This document shows, one piece after another, positions 56,988 through 64,000 of a stretch of DNA of 64,000 nucleotides (position 1 is its first letter; each line of letters starts with the position of its first letter). The stretch is from Phycicoccus jejuensis (GTDB lineage Bacteria; Actinomycetota; Actinomycetes; Actinomycetales; Dermatophilaceae), in NCBI RefSeq assembly GCF_000720925.1, contig NZ_JOEE01000007.1, positions 124,001 to 188,000 on the forward strand, in the 5' to 3' direction. A program made the translations under genes and the position numbers. Below the pieces are notes generated by a model. The model did no database searches, was not told where the DNA came from, and worked only from the letters and a program-made list of their open reading frames with translations.

Positions 56988-58373
56988 TCAGTCGGCGAGG
57001 AAGGAGAGCAGGTCGGCCCGGGTCAGCACGCCGACCGGCTTGCCGTCCTCGACGACGAGCACCGCGTCCGAGCCCTCGAGCTCGTGCCGCGCGGTGCTGA
57101 CCGGCTCGCCGGCGCCGACGAGCGGCAGGCCCGCGCTCATGTGCTTCTCGACCGGGTCGGCGAGGTGCGCCGAGCCGGTGAACAGCGCTTCGAGCAGCGC
57201 GCGCTCGGACACCGCGCCCGCGACCTCGCCGGAGACGACCGGCGGCTCGGCCTTGACGACCGGCATCTGCGAGACGCCGTACTCGCGCAGGATCTCGATG
57301 GCGTCGCGCAGCGTCTCGTTCGGGTGCGTGTGCACGAGCGCGGGCAGGTCGCCCGCCTTGGCGTGCAGCACGTCGCCGACGGTGCGCTGGTTCTCGGCCC
57401 TCATGAAGCCGTAGGAGGCCATCCAGTCGTCGTTGAAGATCTTCGAGAGGTAGCCGCGGCCGGAGTCCGGCAGGAGGACGACGACGACCGCGTCGTCCGG
57501 CAGCTCGCGGGCCACGCGCAGCGCGGCGACGACGGCCATCCCGCAGGAGCCGCCGACGAGCAGGCCCTCCTCGCGGGCCAGGCGGCGGGTCATCTCGAAG
57601 GAGTCGGCGTCCGAGACGGCCTCGACCCGGTCGACCTGGTCGGGGTCGTAGGCGCTCGGCCAGAAGTCCTCGCCGACGCCCTCGACGAGGTACGGACGGC
57701 CCGAGCCGCCGCTGTACACCGAGCCCTCGGGGTCGGCGGCGACGACCTGGACACGGCCGCTCGCGCGGTCGGCCGACACCTCGCGCAGGTAGCGGCCGGC
57801 GCCGCTGATCGTGCCGCCGGTGCCGGCGCCGGTCACGAAGTGGGTGATCTCGCCGTCGGTGTCGCGCCAGATCTCCGGGCCCGTGCTCTCGTAGTGCGAG
57901 AGGGGGCCGTTGGGGTTGGAGTACTGGTCCGGCTTCCAGGCCTTCGGCGTCTCGCGGACGAGCCGGTCCGAGACGGAGTAGTACGAGTCCGGGTGGTCCG
58001 GCGCGACCGCCGTCGGGCAGACCACGACCTCCGCGCCGTACGCGCGCAGCACGTTGCGCTTGTCCTCGGAGACCTTGTCCGGGCAGACGAAGATGCAGGT
58101 GTAGCCCTTGCGCTGGGCGACCAGCGCGAGCCCGACCCCCGTGTTGCCGGACGTCGGCTCGACGATGACGCCGCCCGGCTGGAGCTCGCCGGAGGCCTCG
58201 GCGGCCTCGACCATCTTCAGCGCGATGCGGTCCTTCACCGACCCGCCCGGGTTGAGGTACTCCACCTTGGCCAGGACGGTCGCCCCGATGCCCTCGGTCA
58301 CGGAGTTGAGCTTGACGAGGGGGGTGTCCCCGACGAGGTCTGCGATGTGCTCGGCGTACTTCACGCCCGCCAT
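56988..58373 (-). CDS. cbs: Cystathionine beta-synthase
   Basis: 461 aa PLP enzyme condensing serine with homocysteine. Catalytic domain ~1-325: PLP lysine K47 in NPGGSVKDRIALKM, EPTSGNTGVGLA, GTGTGGTISG-type phosphate loop (TGAGTGGTISGAG). C-terminal ~335-461 carries two CBS domains (THPNETLRDAIEILREY, SVxxVVEDGKPVGVLTRADLL). ATG at 58373; a GTG three codons in is also possible. With the gamma-lyase at 46790 it gives reverse trans-sulfuration from homocysteine to cysteine, the thiol source of mycothiol. Confidence 0.96.
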   Translation of the reverse strand: MAGVKYAEHIADLVGDTPLVKLNSVTEGIGATVLAKVEYLNPGGSVKDRIALKMVEAAEASGELQPGGVIVEPTSGNTGVGLALVAQRKGYTCIFVCPDKVSEDKRNVLRAYGAEVVVCPTAVAPDHPDSYYSVSDRLVRETPKAWKPDQYSNPNGPLSHYESTGPEIWRDTDGEITHFVTGAGTGGTISGAGRYLREVSADRASGRVQVVAADPEGSVYSGGSGRPYLVEGVGEDFWPSAYDPDQVDRVEAVSDADSFEMTRRLAREEGLLVGGSCGMAVVAALRVARELPDDAVVVVLLPDSGRGYLSKIFNDDWMASYGFMRAENQRTVGDVLHAKAGDLPALVHTHPNETLRDAIEILREYGVSQMPVVKAEPPVVSGEVAGAVSERALLEALFTGSAHLADPVEKHMSAGLPLVGAGEPVSTARHELEGSDAVLVVEDGKPVGVLTRADLLSFLAD

Positions 58374-58420
58374 CCTGTCACGGTCCGGGCGGGCACCCCC
58401 GCGCGCCGACGAGCGGAGGG

Positions 58421-58807
58421 TCAGCCGCGCCCGAGGCGGTCGACGAACCGCGCCGCGTCGACGACGACCCGCTCGACGGTCCCCGCGGCGAGGATGCGCC
58501 CCGCGGCGTCGTGGGCCTGCACCGCGAAGCGCAGCCGGCGGCCGTCGTGGCCGACGACCTCGGCCCGCACCGTCACCTGCTCCCCCACCGCGCTCGGAGC
58601 GCTGTGCTCGAGCTCGACCCGGGTGCCGACGCTCGTCGCGCCTGGCCCGAGGACGTCGGCCACCGCCGCCACCGTCGCCGCCTCGAGCCAGGCGAGCAGC
58701 CGCGGCGTGCCGAGGACGGGGAGGTCGCCGGACCCCACCGACCGGGCGGTGTCACCCGGTGCGACCGTGCGGGTCTCCTCGGCCGTCCGTCCGCTCCAAG
58801 TGTCCAT
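58421..58807 (-). CDS. FlK-like hotdog-fold acyl-CoA thioesterase
   Basis: 128 aa hotdog protein. GSGDLPVLGTPRLLAWLEAATVAAV, then RVELEHSAPSAVGE, match the fluoroacetyl-CoA thioesterase family. T34, E42 and H68 have exactly the spacing of the T42/E50/H76 catalytic triad of FlK. No fluorometabolite genes are nearby; related proteins are general thioesterases of unknown substrate. ATG at 58807. Confidence 0.82.
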   Translation of the reverse strand: MDTWSGRTAEETRTVAPGDTARSVGSGDLPVLGTPRLLAWLEAATVAAVADVLGPGATSVGTRVELEHSAPSAVGEQVTVRAEVVGHDGRRLRFAVQAHDAAGRILAAGTVERVVVDAARFVDRLGRG

Positions 58808-58897
58808 CCGTCCACGGTAGGGGCGCGGCCGGGGGCATCCGGCCCGAGGTGTCGGCCGCCGGGGCTACGGTGGACGTCCACCCCGGCAGGAGGATCG

Positions 58898-59947
58898 ATG
58901 GGCCGCGCACGCAGGGCTCGCAGGATCGCCGCCACCGCCGCGTACGGCGGGGGCGGCCTCGCCGCGGCCGGAGCCGCCCTCGGTGCGCTCGGCTGGGGCG
59001 TCATCAAGACCGAGGCGGCCATCGCGCGCCGCCTCATCGGCCGCCCGTTCGACACCTCGCCCGACGACGACGGCGTCTACGGCGCCGGGCACGGCACGCC
59101 GTGGGAGATCGTCGTCCTCGGCGACTCCTCGGCCGCCGGGATGGGCGCCGACGAGCCCCACGAGACCGTCGGGGCGATCGTCGCCAACGGCGTCGCGGCC
59201 CTGACGGGTCGCCCGGTCCGGCTGACCAACCGGGCCGTCGTCGGGGCGGAGTCCAGCGACCTCGAGCGCCAGCTGGCCAACGCCCTCGAGGACGTGATGC
59301 GGCCCGACGTCGTCCTCGTCATGGTCGGCGCCAACGACGTGACCCACCGGATCGAGCGCGCCGCCGCCGTCCGTCACCTCGAGCAGACGGTCCGGCGCAT
59401 CCGGGCCCTGGGCTGCGAGGTCGTCGTCGGCACCTGCCCCGACCTCGGGACCATCGAGCCGATCCAGCAGCCGCTGCGCACCCTCATGCGGCGGTGGTCG
59501 CGCGACCTCGCCGCCGCCCAGACCGTCGCGGTCGTCGAGGCCGGCGGCCGCACCGTCTCGCTCGGCGACCTGCTCGGGCCGGAGTTCCGCGCCCGGCCCC
59601 GCGAGATGTTCAGCGCCGACCAGTTCCACCCCTCGGCGGCCGGCTACGCCCGCGCCGCCGCCGTGCTGCTGCCGAGCGTCTGCGCCGCCCTGCGCGTCTG
59701 GGGCGAGGACACGGGCGACCGCGCCCCCGAGCCGCGCCGCGGCGAGGGCGTCAACCCGGTGGCCGTCGCCGCCGGCCAGGCCGTGCGTGAGGCGGGCACC
59801 GAGGTGTCGCCGACCGAGATCGCCGGCCAGGACCGAGGCCCCCGCGGGCGGTGGGCGGTGCTCCTGCGCCGCCGTCCCGGAGGCGCTCCCCCGGCCGGGG
59901 GCCCTGCCGTCACCGGGGCCGACGAGGGCGCGAGCACCGCCGGCTGA
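58898..59947 (+). CDS. SGNH/GDSL hydrolase, membrane-anchored
   Basis: 349 aa. An N-terminal hydrophobic segment (about 10-35, YGGGGLAAAGAALGALGWGV) acts as signal anchor. Block I IVVLGDSSAAG with nucleophile Ser77, block III VMVGANDVTHR and block V DQFHPSAAGYARAA complete the SGNH site. The C-terminal ~100 residues are disordered. Likely an esterase or lipase at the cell surface. ATG at 58898 with GGCAGGAGG upstream. Confidence 0.9.
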   Translation: MGRARRARRIAATAAYGGGGLAAAGAALGALGWGVIKTEAAIARRLIGRPFDTSPDDDGVYGAGHGTPWEIVVLGDSSAAGMGADEPHETVGAIVANGVAALTGRPVRLTNRAVVGAESSDLERQLANALEDVMRPDVVLVMVGANDVTHRIERAAAVRHLEQTVRRIRALGCEVVVGTCPDLGTIEPIQQPLRTLMRRWSRDLAAAQTVAVVEAGGRTVSLGDLLGPEFRARPREMFSADQFHPSAAGYARAAAVLLPSVCAALRVWGEDTGDRAPEPRRGEGVNPVAVAAGQAVREAGTEVSPTEIAGQDRGPRGRWAVLLRRRPGGAPPAGGPAVTGADEGASTAG

Positions 59948-59964
59948 GCCGCGGGGCGCGCGCC

Positions 59965-60357
59965 TCAGTCGTCGCCGACGATGGCGTCGAGCTCGACCTC
60001 GACGAGCCAGCGCTCGTCGATGAGCCCCGCCACGCGAACCATCGTGCTGGCCGGCCGGATGTCGCCGAAGATCTCGCCGTGCACGGCCGAGACGGCGTCG
60101 ACGACGTCGAGGTCGGTCACGTAGTGCCGGGTGCGGACGACGTCCTCCGGCCGCCCGCCGAGCTCGGCGAGCGCGCCGAGCGCGATCTCCCAGCAGCGGC
60201 GGGTCTGCTGGCCGGCGTCCTTGCTGACCTGGCCGTTCTCACCGATCGGTGCCGTGCCGGAGACGGCGACGTGGTTCCCGACGCGGACGGCGCGGGCGAA
60301 CCCGACGGTCGCTTCGTACGGAGACCCGGAGGATGCCCGGCTGCGCGAGGTGCCCAT
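59965..60357 (-). CDS. RidA-family (YjgF/UK114) deaminase
   Basis: 130 aa. ARAVRVGNHVAVSGTAPIGENGQV, QTRRCWEIALGALAELGG, VVRTRHYVTDLD and PASTMVRVAGLIDERWLVEVELDAI are the RidA blocks, with the conserved Arg that binds the imino acid. It removes reactive enamines/imines formed by PLP enzymes, apt beside two PLP enzymes. The ATG at 60357 is favoured over the upstream in-frame codon at 60390. Confidence 0.9.
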   Translation of the reverse strand: MGTSRSRASSGSPYEATVGFARAVRVGNHVAVSGTAPIGENGQVSKDAGQQTRRCWEIALGALAELGGRPEDVVRTRHYVTDLDVVDAVSAVHGEIFGDIRPASTMVRVAGLIDERWLVEVELDAIVGDD

Positions 60358-60462
60358 GGGGCCATCATGTCCCTCCGCGCCCGGATGCACGACCCCTCGC
60401 GGGCGCGCCCGACGAGACCCACCCCACGTGCCGTCCCGGTTCCCTCCTCCCGGGTCGCGGCC

Positions 60463-60498
60463 TAGGCTGGTGCGACCCGTGGTGAGCGCTCGCTCACC
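60463..60498 (+). promoter_or_regulatory. -10 and operator palindrome upstream of the thiolase
   Basis: TAGGCT (60463-60468) fits an actinobacterial -10. Thirteen bp further, the perfect palindrome GGTGAGCG-CT-CGCTCACC (60481-60498) lies where a repressor would block transcription. The form resembles operators of TetR-type regulators of fatty-acid breakdown; the regulator is not in the window. Confidence 0.55.
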
Positions 60499-60548
60499 TC
60501 GCGAGGTGGGCCCGTGGCCCGCCCGTCGACCACCGCCAGGAGGACCCC

Positions 60549-61772
60549 GTGACCGAGGCCGTCATCGTCGCCACCGCCCGCACCCCGATCGGGCGCGCCT
60601 TCAAGGGCTCCCTGCGCGAGGTCCGGCCCGACGACCTGTCGGCGCAGGTCGTCCACGGCCTCCTCGAGCAGCTGCCCGGGCTCGACCCGACCACCCTCGA
60701 CGACCTGTACTGGGGCTGCGCCGACCCCAGCGGCAAGGCCGGCAACAACATGGCGCGCGTCATCGGCGTCCTCGCCGGACTCGACGGCCTGCCCGGCGCC
60801 ACCGTCAACCGCTTCTGCGCCAGCTCGACCCAGACGATGCGGATGGCCTTCCACGCGGTCAGGGCCGGCGAGGGCGACGCCTTCGTCGTCGGCGGCGTCG
60901 AGTCGGTCTCGACCAACGCGGCCTTCCGCGGCGCCGGCGAGTCCGACCCCGACGCGCTCAACCCGGTCTTCGCCGAGGCGATGGAGCGCTCCGCCGAGAC
61001 GGCCGCCGCCAACACGACCTGGTCCGACCCGCGTGAGCAGGGCCTCCTGCCCGACGTCTACCTCGCGATGGGCCAGACCGCCGAGAACGTCGCGACGCTG
61101 CGCGGTGTCTCGCGTCAGCGCCAGGACGAGTGGGGCGTCACGAGCCAGAACCGGGCCGAGAAGGCGATCGCCGACGGCTTCTTCGCCCGCGAGATCCTCC
61201 CCGTCACGCTCGCCGACGGCACGGTCGTCTCCACCGACGACGGCCCGCGCGCCGGCGTGACGCTGGAGGGCGTGCAGGGGCTGCAGCCGGTCTTCCGCGA
61301 GAACGGCACCGTCACCGCGGGCAACTGCTGCCCGCTCAACGACGGCGCGTCCGGTGTCGTCGTCATGAGCGACACCCGCGCCAAGGAGCTCGGCCTGACC
61401 CCGCTCGCCCGCATTGTCTCGACCGGGGTCTCGGCGCTCTCCCCCGAGATCATGGGCCTCGGCCCGGTCGAGGCCTCGCGCCAGGCGCTCGCCCGCGCCG
61501 GCATGACCATCGACGACATGGACCTCTACGAGATCAACGAGGCCTTCGCCGCCCAGGTGCTGCCCAGCGCCGACGACCTCGGGATGGACCTCGACAAGCT
61601 CAACGTCCACGGCGGGGCCATCGCCCTCGGGCACCCCTTCGGCTCCACCGGCACCCGGATCATGACGACGCTCCTCAACGGGCTGCAGGCCCGTGACGGC
61701 CAGTTCGGCCTCGAGACGATGTGCGTCGGCGGCGGCCAGGGCATGGCCATCGTCGTCGAGCGCCTCTCCTGA
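60549..61772 (+). CDS. Acetyl-CoA C-acyltransferase (thiolase)
   Basis: 407 aa degradative thiolase that cleaves 3-ketoacyl-CoA. The acyl-accepting Cys90 is in VNRFCASSTQT, H362 in GGAIALGHPFGSTGTR and Cys392 in METMCVGGGQGMA-type ending. GTG at 60549, with CAGGAGGA about 8 nt before it. Divergent from RidA; the operator palindrome just upstream suggests control by a fatty-acid-responsive regulator. Confidence 0.95.
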   Translation: MTEAVIVATARTPIGRAFKGSLREVRPDDLSAQVVHGLLEQLPGLDPTTLDDLYWGCADPSGKAGNNMARVIGVLAGLDGLPGATVNRFCASSTQTMRMAFHAVRAGEGDAFVVGGVESVSTNAAFRGAGESDPDALNPVFAEAMERSAETAAANTTWSDPREQGLLPDVYLAMGQTAENVATLRGVSRQRQDEWGVTSQNRAEKAIADGFFAREILPVTLADGTVVSTDDGPRAGVTLEGVQGLQPVFRENGTVTAGNCCPLNDGASGVVVMSDTRAKELGLTPLARIVSTGVSALSPEIMGLGPVEASRQALARAGMTIDDMDLYEINEAFAAQVLPSADDLGMDLDKLNVHGGAIALGHPFGSTGTRIMTTLLNGLQARDGQFGLETMCVGGGQGMAIVVERLS

Positions 61773-61793
61773 CGCCCGTCACCCCCGACTGGT

Positions 61794-61850
61794 TGCGCAT
61801 CCGCCACCTCGGGACCTCCTCGGAGGCCTCCCGCAGGTGGCGGATGCGCA
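61794..61850. terminator. Long hairpin between convergent thiolase and hypothetical gene
   Basis: Perfect 16-bp arms TGCGCATCCGCCACCT (61794-61809) / AGGTGGCGGATGCGCA (61835-61850) with inner CGGGA/TCCCG and CTCC/GGAG pairings, so a multi-stem structure. Bidirectional terminator by position. Confidence 0.75.
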
Positions 61851-61874
61851 GTGAGTGGGTGCGCGTGGGCCGGG

Positions 61875-62189
61875 TCAGGGGAGGGCGCGGCGGAGGGCGA
61901 CCAGCCGCTCGGTGACGTCGGCGGCCGCCTCCGGCCCGCCGGCTGCGACAGCGTCCCACGCGAGCACGGCCAGCTGATCGGGCAGTGCGGCCGGGCCGAG
62001 GTCCGGCAGCGGGACGCCGGGCGCCGTCAGGCCCGCGAGGTGCTCGGCGAGGGCGCGCAGGGCACTGCTCTGCTCCTGCGCCGTGGCCAGCGGCAGCTGC
62101 GCCCACCGACGCCGGATGCGCTCGAGCTCGGTGCGCGCCGGGCCGTCGAGGACGTCCGGGGACGACGACGCCGGGGCGGCGTGGGCCAC
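61875..62189 (-). CDS. Hypothetical helical protein, ~104 aa
   Basis: Family not recognised. From the GTG at 62189 the protein is Ala/Leu-rich and helical (DGPARTELERIRRRWAQLPL, SSALRALAEHLAGL, VTERLVALRRALP), without signal or membrane segments. The frame is open further upstream into the BI-1 gene; the start is uncertain. It follows the Bax inhibitor-1 gene closely on the same strand. Confidence 0.55.
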   Translation of the reverse strand: MAHAAPASSSPDVLDGPARTELERIRRRWAQLPLATAQEQSSALRALAEHLAGLTAPGVPLPDLGPAALPDQLAVLAWDAVAAGGPEAAADVTERLVALRRALP

Positions 62190-62215
62190 CCCGGCGTCGT
62201 CGGTGCTGGGTCCGG

Positions 62216-63064
62216 TCAGTTGCGGAGCCGACCGAGAAGCCGGAGGAACTCGAGGTAGAGCCAGACGAGCGTGACGACGAGGCCGTGCGCGAGGAGCCAC
62301 GAGTACTTCTGCGGGGCGCCGGTGCGGATGGCGTACTCGATGGAGTCGAAGTCGAGCGCGAGCATCGTCGCTGCGAGGCCGACGGCGAACAGGGAGATGC
62401 CGATGCCGAGCATCCCGCTGCCTCCGATGCCGAAGGGCTGACCGGAGATGAGCGCGTACGCCAGGTTGATGAATCCGAAGATCACGTACCCGAAGACCAT
62501 CATCGTCACGATGCGGCGGAACTTGGCGGTGACCTTGATCAGGCCGGTCTTGTAGGCCAGGAACATGCCGGCGAAGGTCGCCAGGGTGGCCAGCACGGCC
62601 TGCGCGACGATGCCTTGGAAGGCCGGGGTGCCCGGGTCGTCGAAGGCGCCGGAGTAGGTCTGGCTGATCGCCCCGACGAAGAGGCCCTCGAACACCGCGT
62701 ACGTGACGATGAGCGGGACGCTGAGCGTCTTCTTGACCGCGATGGCGATGCCCAGGCCCAGGATGGCGACCAAGCCGATGCCCCAGGCCGCGAGGCCGAG
62801 GACCTGGCTCGTCGCCGAGAGGTACCAGCCGACGGCACCGGTCACGAGGACGATGGCGAAGAGGCTCAGCGTCTTCATGACGACGTCGTCCATCGTCACG
62901 GCGCGCTCGGTGCCGGGGCGCATCGCCGACGGCGCGTTGTACATGTCCTGCAGCTGCTGGGGGCTCATCGGGTCGGCCTGCTGCGGGGCGGGGGTGGACC
63001 GGAAGCCGGCGTACCCGTTGCGGGCGTCCTGCTCCATCCGGTTGAAGGCCGGGTTGTTGGCCAT
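62216..63064 (-). CDS. Bax inhibitor-1 / YccA family membrane protein
   Basis: 282 aa. A ~55-residue soluble N-terminus is followed by seven transmembrane segments; the family's GLIKVTAKFRRIV loop and the C-terminal SIEYAIRTGAPQKYSWLLAHGLVVTLVWLYLEFLRLLG are clear. BI-1 proteins are putative pH-sensitive calcium leak channels; the bacterial role is open. ATG at 63064. Confidence 0.95.
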   Translation of the reverse strand: MANNPAFNRMEQDARNGYAGFRSTPAPQQADPMSPQQLQDMYNAPSAMRPGTERAVTMDDVVMKTLSLFAIVLVTGAVGWYLSATSQVLGLAAWGIGLVAILGLGIAIAVKKTLSVPLIVTYAVFEGLFVGAISQTYSGAFDDPGTPAFQGIVAQAVLATLATFAGMFLAYKTGLIKVTAKFRRIVTMMVFGYVIFGFINLAYALISGQPFGIGGSGMLGIGISLFAVGLAATMLALDFDSIEYAIRTGAPQKYSWLLAHGLVVTLVWLYLEFLRLLGRLRN

Positions 63065-63171
63065 CGTTCCTCCGTGCTGGTCGTGGCGGTGGGGGTCACC
63101 GTCGTTCGTACAGCCTAGACGTGCGAGCCCGTTGCTGAGTTCCCGCTGAGACCGCGTCGCACCCCTCCCCG

Positions 63172-63221
63172 CGAACGTGTGTGAAGAACATCGCCCCGCC
63201 GACGTTCTTCACACACATTCG
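63172..63221. repeat. Long inverted repeat related to the 54321 hairpin
   Basis: 18-bp arms CGAACGTGTGTGAAGAAC (63172-63189) / GTTCTTCACACACATTCG (63204-63221), one mismatch, 14-nt loop. The outer half CGAACGYGTGTGAA is shared with the nested hairpin at 54321-54370. It lies upstream of the BI-1 gene, not in a terminator position for it. Confidence 0.72.
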
Positions 63222-63234
63222 GGGGAAGAGATCA

Positions 63235-63340
63235 GGGGCGCTGCGCACCCCCGACGGGAACCGTCGCCCTCACTCCGTTCGGGCTCCTCCCGACTCCCTG
63301 CGGGGGCGCTGCGCGCCCCCGACGGGAACCGTCGCCCTCA
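63235..63340. repeat. Pair of 38-bp direct repeats
   Basis: Copies at 63235-63272 and 63303-63340 differ at one position (GGGGCGCTGCGC A/G CCCCCGACG…GCCCTCA). Each contains internal dyads (GGGGCGCTGCGCGCCCC and GACGG-gaac-CCGTC), and part of the first half recurs between them (CTGCGGGGGCGCTGCGC). No coding function. Resembles bacterial interspersed palindromic elements. Confidence 0.75.
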
Positions 63341-63394
63341 GGCTACGGGGGCGGGCACACCGTAGCGCGCCGGCCAGGTCGGCCGGCGCAGGCC

Positions 63395-63811
63395 TCAGGC
63401 GTCGCGCCCGAGGGCCGGGCCGGCGAGGACGGCCGCGACGGCCACCCCGGCGGGCAGCGCGACCGTGCTCAGGCCGAGGGTCGTGAACGCCTCCGGCCCG
63501 CCCGCGACGAGCCAGACGACGGCCGGCGCGAGGAGGACCGCGGCGGCCAGCAGCATCAGCACGCCCACCGCGCTCCCCCGGAGCGCGGCCGGCGCGGTGT
63601 CGCGCCGCAGCGACCCCGCGAGGATGACGCAGCCGACGACCCCGACGAGCCCGACGACCGCCCCCGCGAGCACGACGGGCAGCTGCGAGGTCGGGACGAC
63701 GAACCCGAGCACCACGAGCGCCAGGGCGAGCAGCCCGGACAGCCCCGCCATGAGCCGCACGAGGAGCAGGTGCGTCGGCGGCCCCGTCCGCTCGTCCGCC
63801 TCGGCACCCAT
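63395..63811 (-). CDS. Four-helix membrane protein, unknown
   Basis: 138 aa from the ATG at 63811 (a GTG at 63829 adds six residues). Four hydrophobic segments: LLVRLMAGLSGLLALALVVLG, VVLAGAVVGLVGVVGCVILAG, GVLMLLAAAVLLAPAVVWLVA, and a C-terminal LPAGVAVAAVLAGPAL. I recognise no family. The next gene on this strand upstream is the Ppx/GppA phosphatase (stop 33 bp away), so possibly one transcript. Confidence 0.7.
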   Translation of the reverse strand: MGAEADERTGPPTHLLLVRLMAGLSGLLALALVVLGFVVPTSQLPVVLAGAVVGLVGVVGCVILAGSLRRDTAPAALRGSAVGVLMLLAAAVLLAPAVVWLVAGGPEAFTTLGLSTVALPAGVAVAAVLAGPALGRDA

Positions 63812-63844
63812 GGGCCGGGAGCCTGCCACAGCGGACGGCCCGCG

Positions 63845-64000
63845 TCAGGCGTCCGCGACCGACAGGGCGATGCCGTCGAGGATGTCGTGCTCGCTCGTGA
63901 CCACCCGCACGCCCGGCGACCGGTCGGCGAGCCGGGCGAGCACCTCGTCCCAGACGAGTGCGCCGGCGCCGATGACGTCGACCCGGCCGGGGTGCATGTA
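63845..64000 (-). CDS. Exopolyphosphatase / pppGpp phosphatase (Ppx/GppA family), C-terminal fragment
   Basis: The last 51 codons are in the window: YMHPGRVDVIGAGALVWDE and VVTSEHDILDGIAL, which are the conserved C-terminal blocks of the actinobacterial Ppx/GppA ASKHA-fold phosphatases. The P-loop and catalytic Glu lie outside. Confidence 0.85.
   Translation of the reverse strand, partial: YMHPGRVDVIGAGALVWDEVLARLADRSPGVRVVTSEHDILDGIALSVADA

Overview
The window is about 72% GC and reads like a chromosome of a high-GC Actinomycetota, most likely Micrococcales and plausibly Intrasporangiaceae (Janibacter, Knoellia or Phycicoccus-like). The basis is the mycothiol S-conjugate amidase gene, many GTG starts, several leaderless promoters, and a greA / DUF4307 / mca / small membrane protein / hemolysin III / Z-prenyl synthase block whose order matches the M. 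tuberculosis Rv1080c-Rv1086 neighbourhood. The genus call is inference.

Layout. 1-7.7 kb: start of an Asp/Glu racemase-family gene, groEL-groES behind a well-formed promoter with two CIRCE operators, a THUMP-like methyltransferase, an acyl-CoA oxidase-type dehydrogenase, and a translationally coupled nucleoside hydrolase-ribokinase pair. 7.7-14.9 kb: an accessory island with lower GC and few recognisable housekeeping genes. It holds an OLD-type ATPase/TOPRIM protein, a zinc-finger/DUF4145 protein, a triple DUF349 protein, a small leaderless orphan, a VOC gene broken by an amber codon, and a truncated tyrosine recombinase butted against the tail of an acyltransferase. 15-20.4 kb: a resistance-flavoured cluster with a MerR regulator and SpoIIM-like membrane protein, a secreted class A beta-lactamase divergent from a LysR regulator, a cytosolic beta-lactamase-like protein, and an Imm5-like/rifampin ADP-ribosyltransferase fusion. 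20.5-24.5 kb: an I36-type secreted inhibitor, a GH3 lipoprotein, and a receiver/thioredoxin-reductase fusion lacking the CxxC.

24.5-49.8 kb is mostly core: a tightly overlapping alr / hydrolase / tsaE / tsaB / rimI / tsaD operon; NAD(P)HX repair, acpS and glmS; divergent coaA; a secreted lytic-transglycosylase-like protein; phoH; the uppS-hlyIII-mca-greA block; PhzF; a DrrAB-type exporter; a GlmL/MutL-family protein; an exported intradiol dioxygenase; a cystathionine lyase/synthase; a double GNAT protein; and msrA. 49.8-64 kb: a DUF559 putative nuclease embedded in palindromic 51-bp repeats, a MarR/MFS and TetR locus, a 2,4-dienoyl-CoA reductase, DUF1992, cystathionine beta-synthase, an FlK-type thioesterase, an SGNH hydrolase, RidA, a thiolase, a Bax inhibitor-1 family protein, and the 3' end of a Ppx/GppA phosphatase.

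The most unusual structures are non-coding. One is the 51-bp palindromic repeat arrays on both sides of the DUF559 gene. Another is a 276-bp element with 39-bp terminal inverted repeats enclosing about nine GGAAGG-type dyads at roughly 21-bp spacing, between alr and the NAD(P)HX repair gene. There is also a family of nested hairpins. No tRNA, rRNA or CRISPR array was seen.
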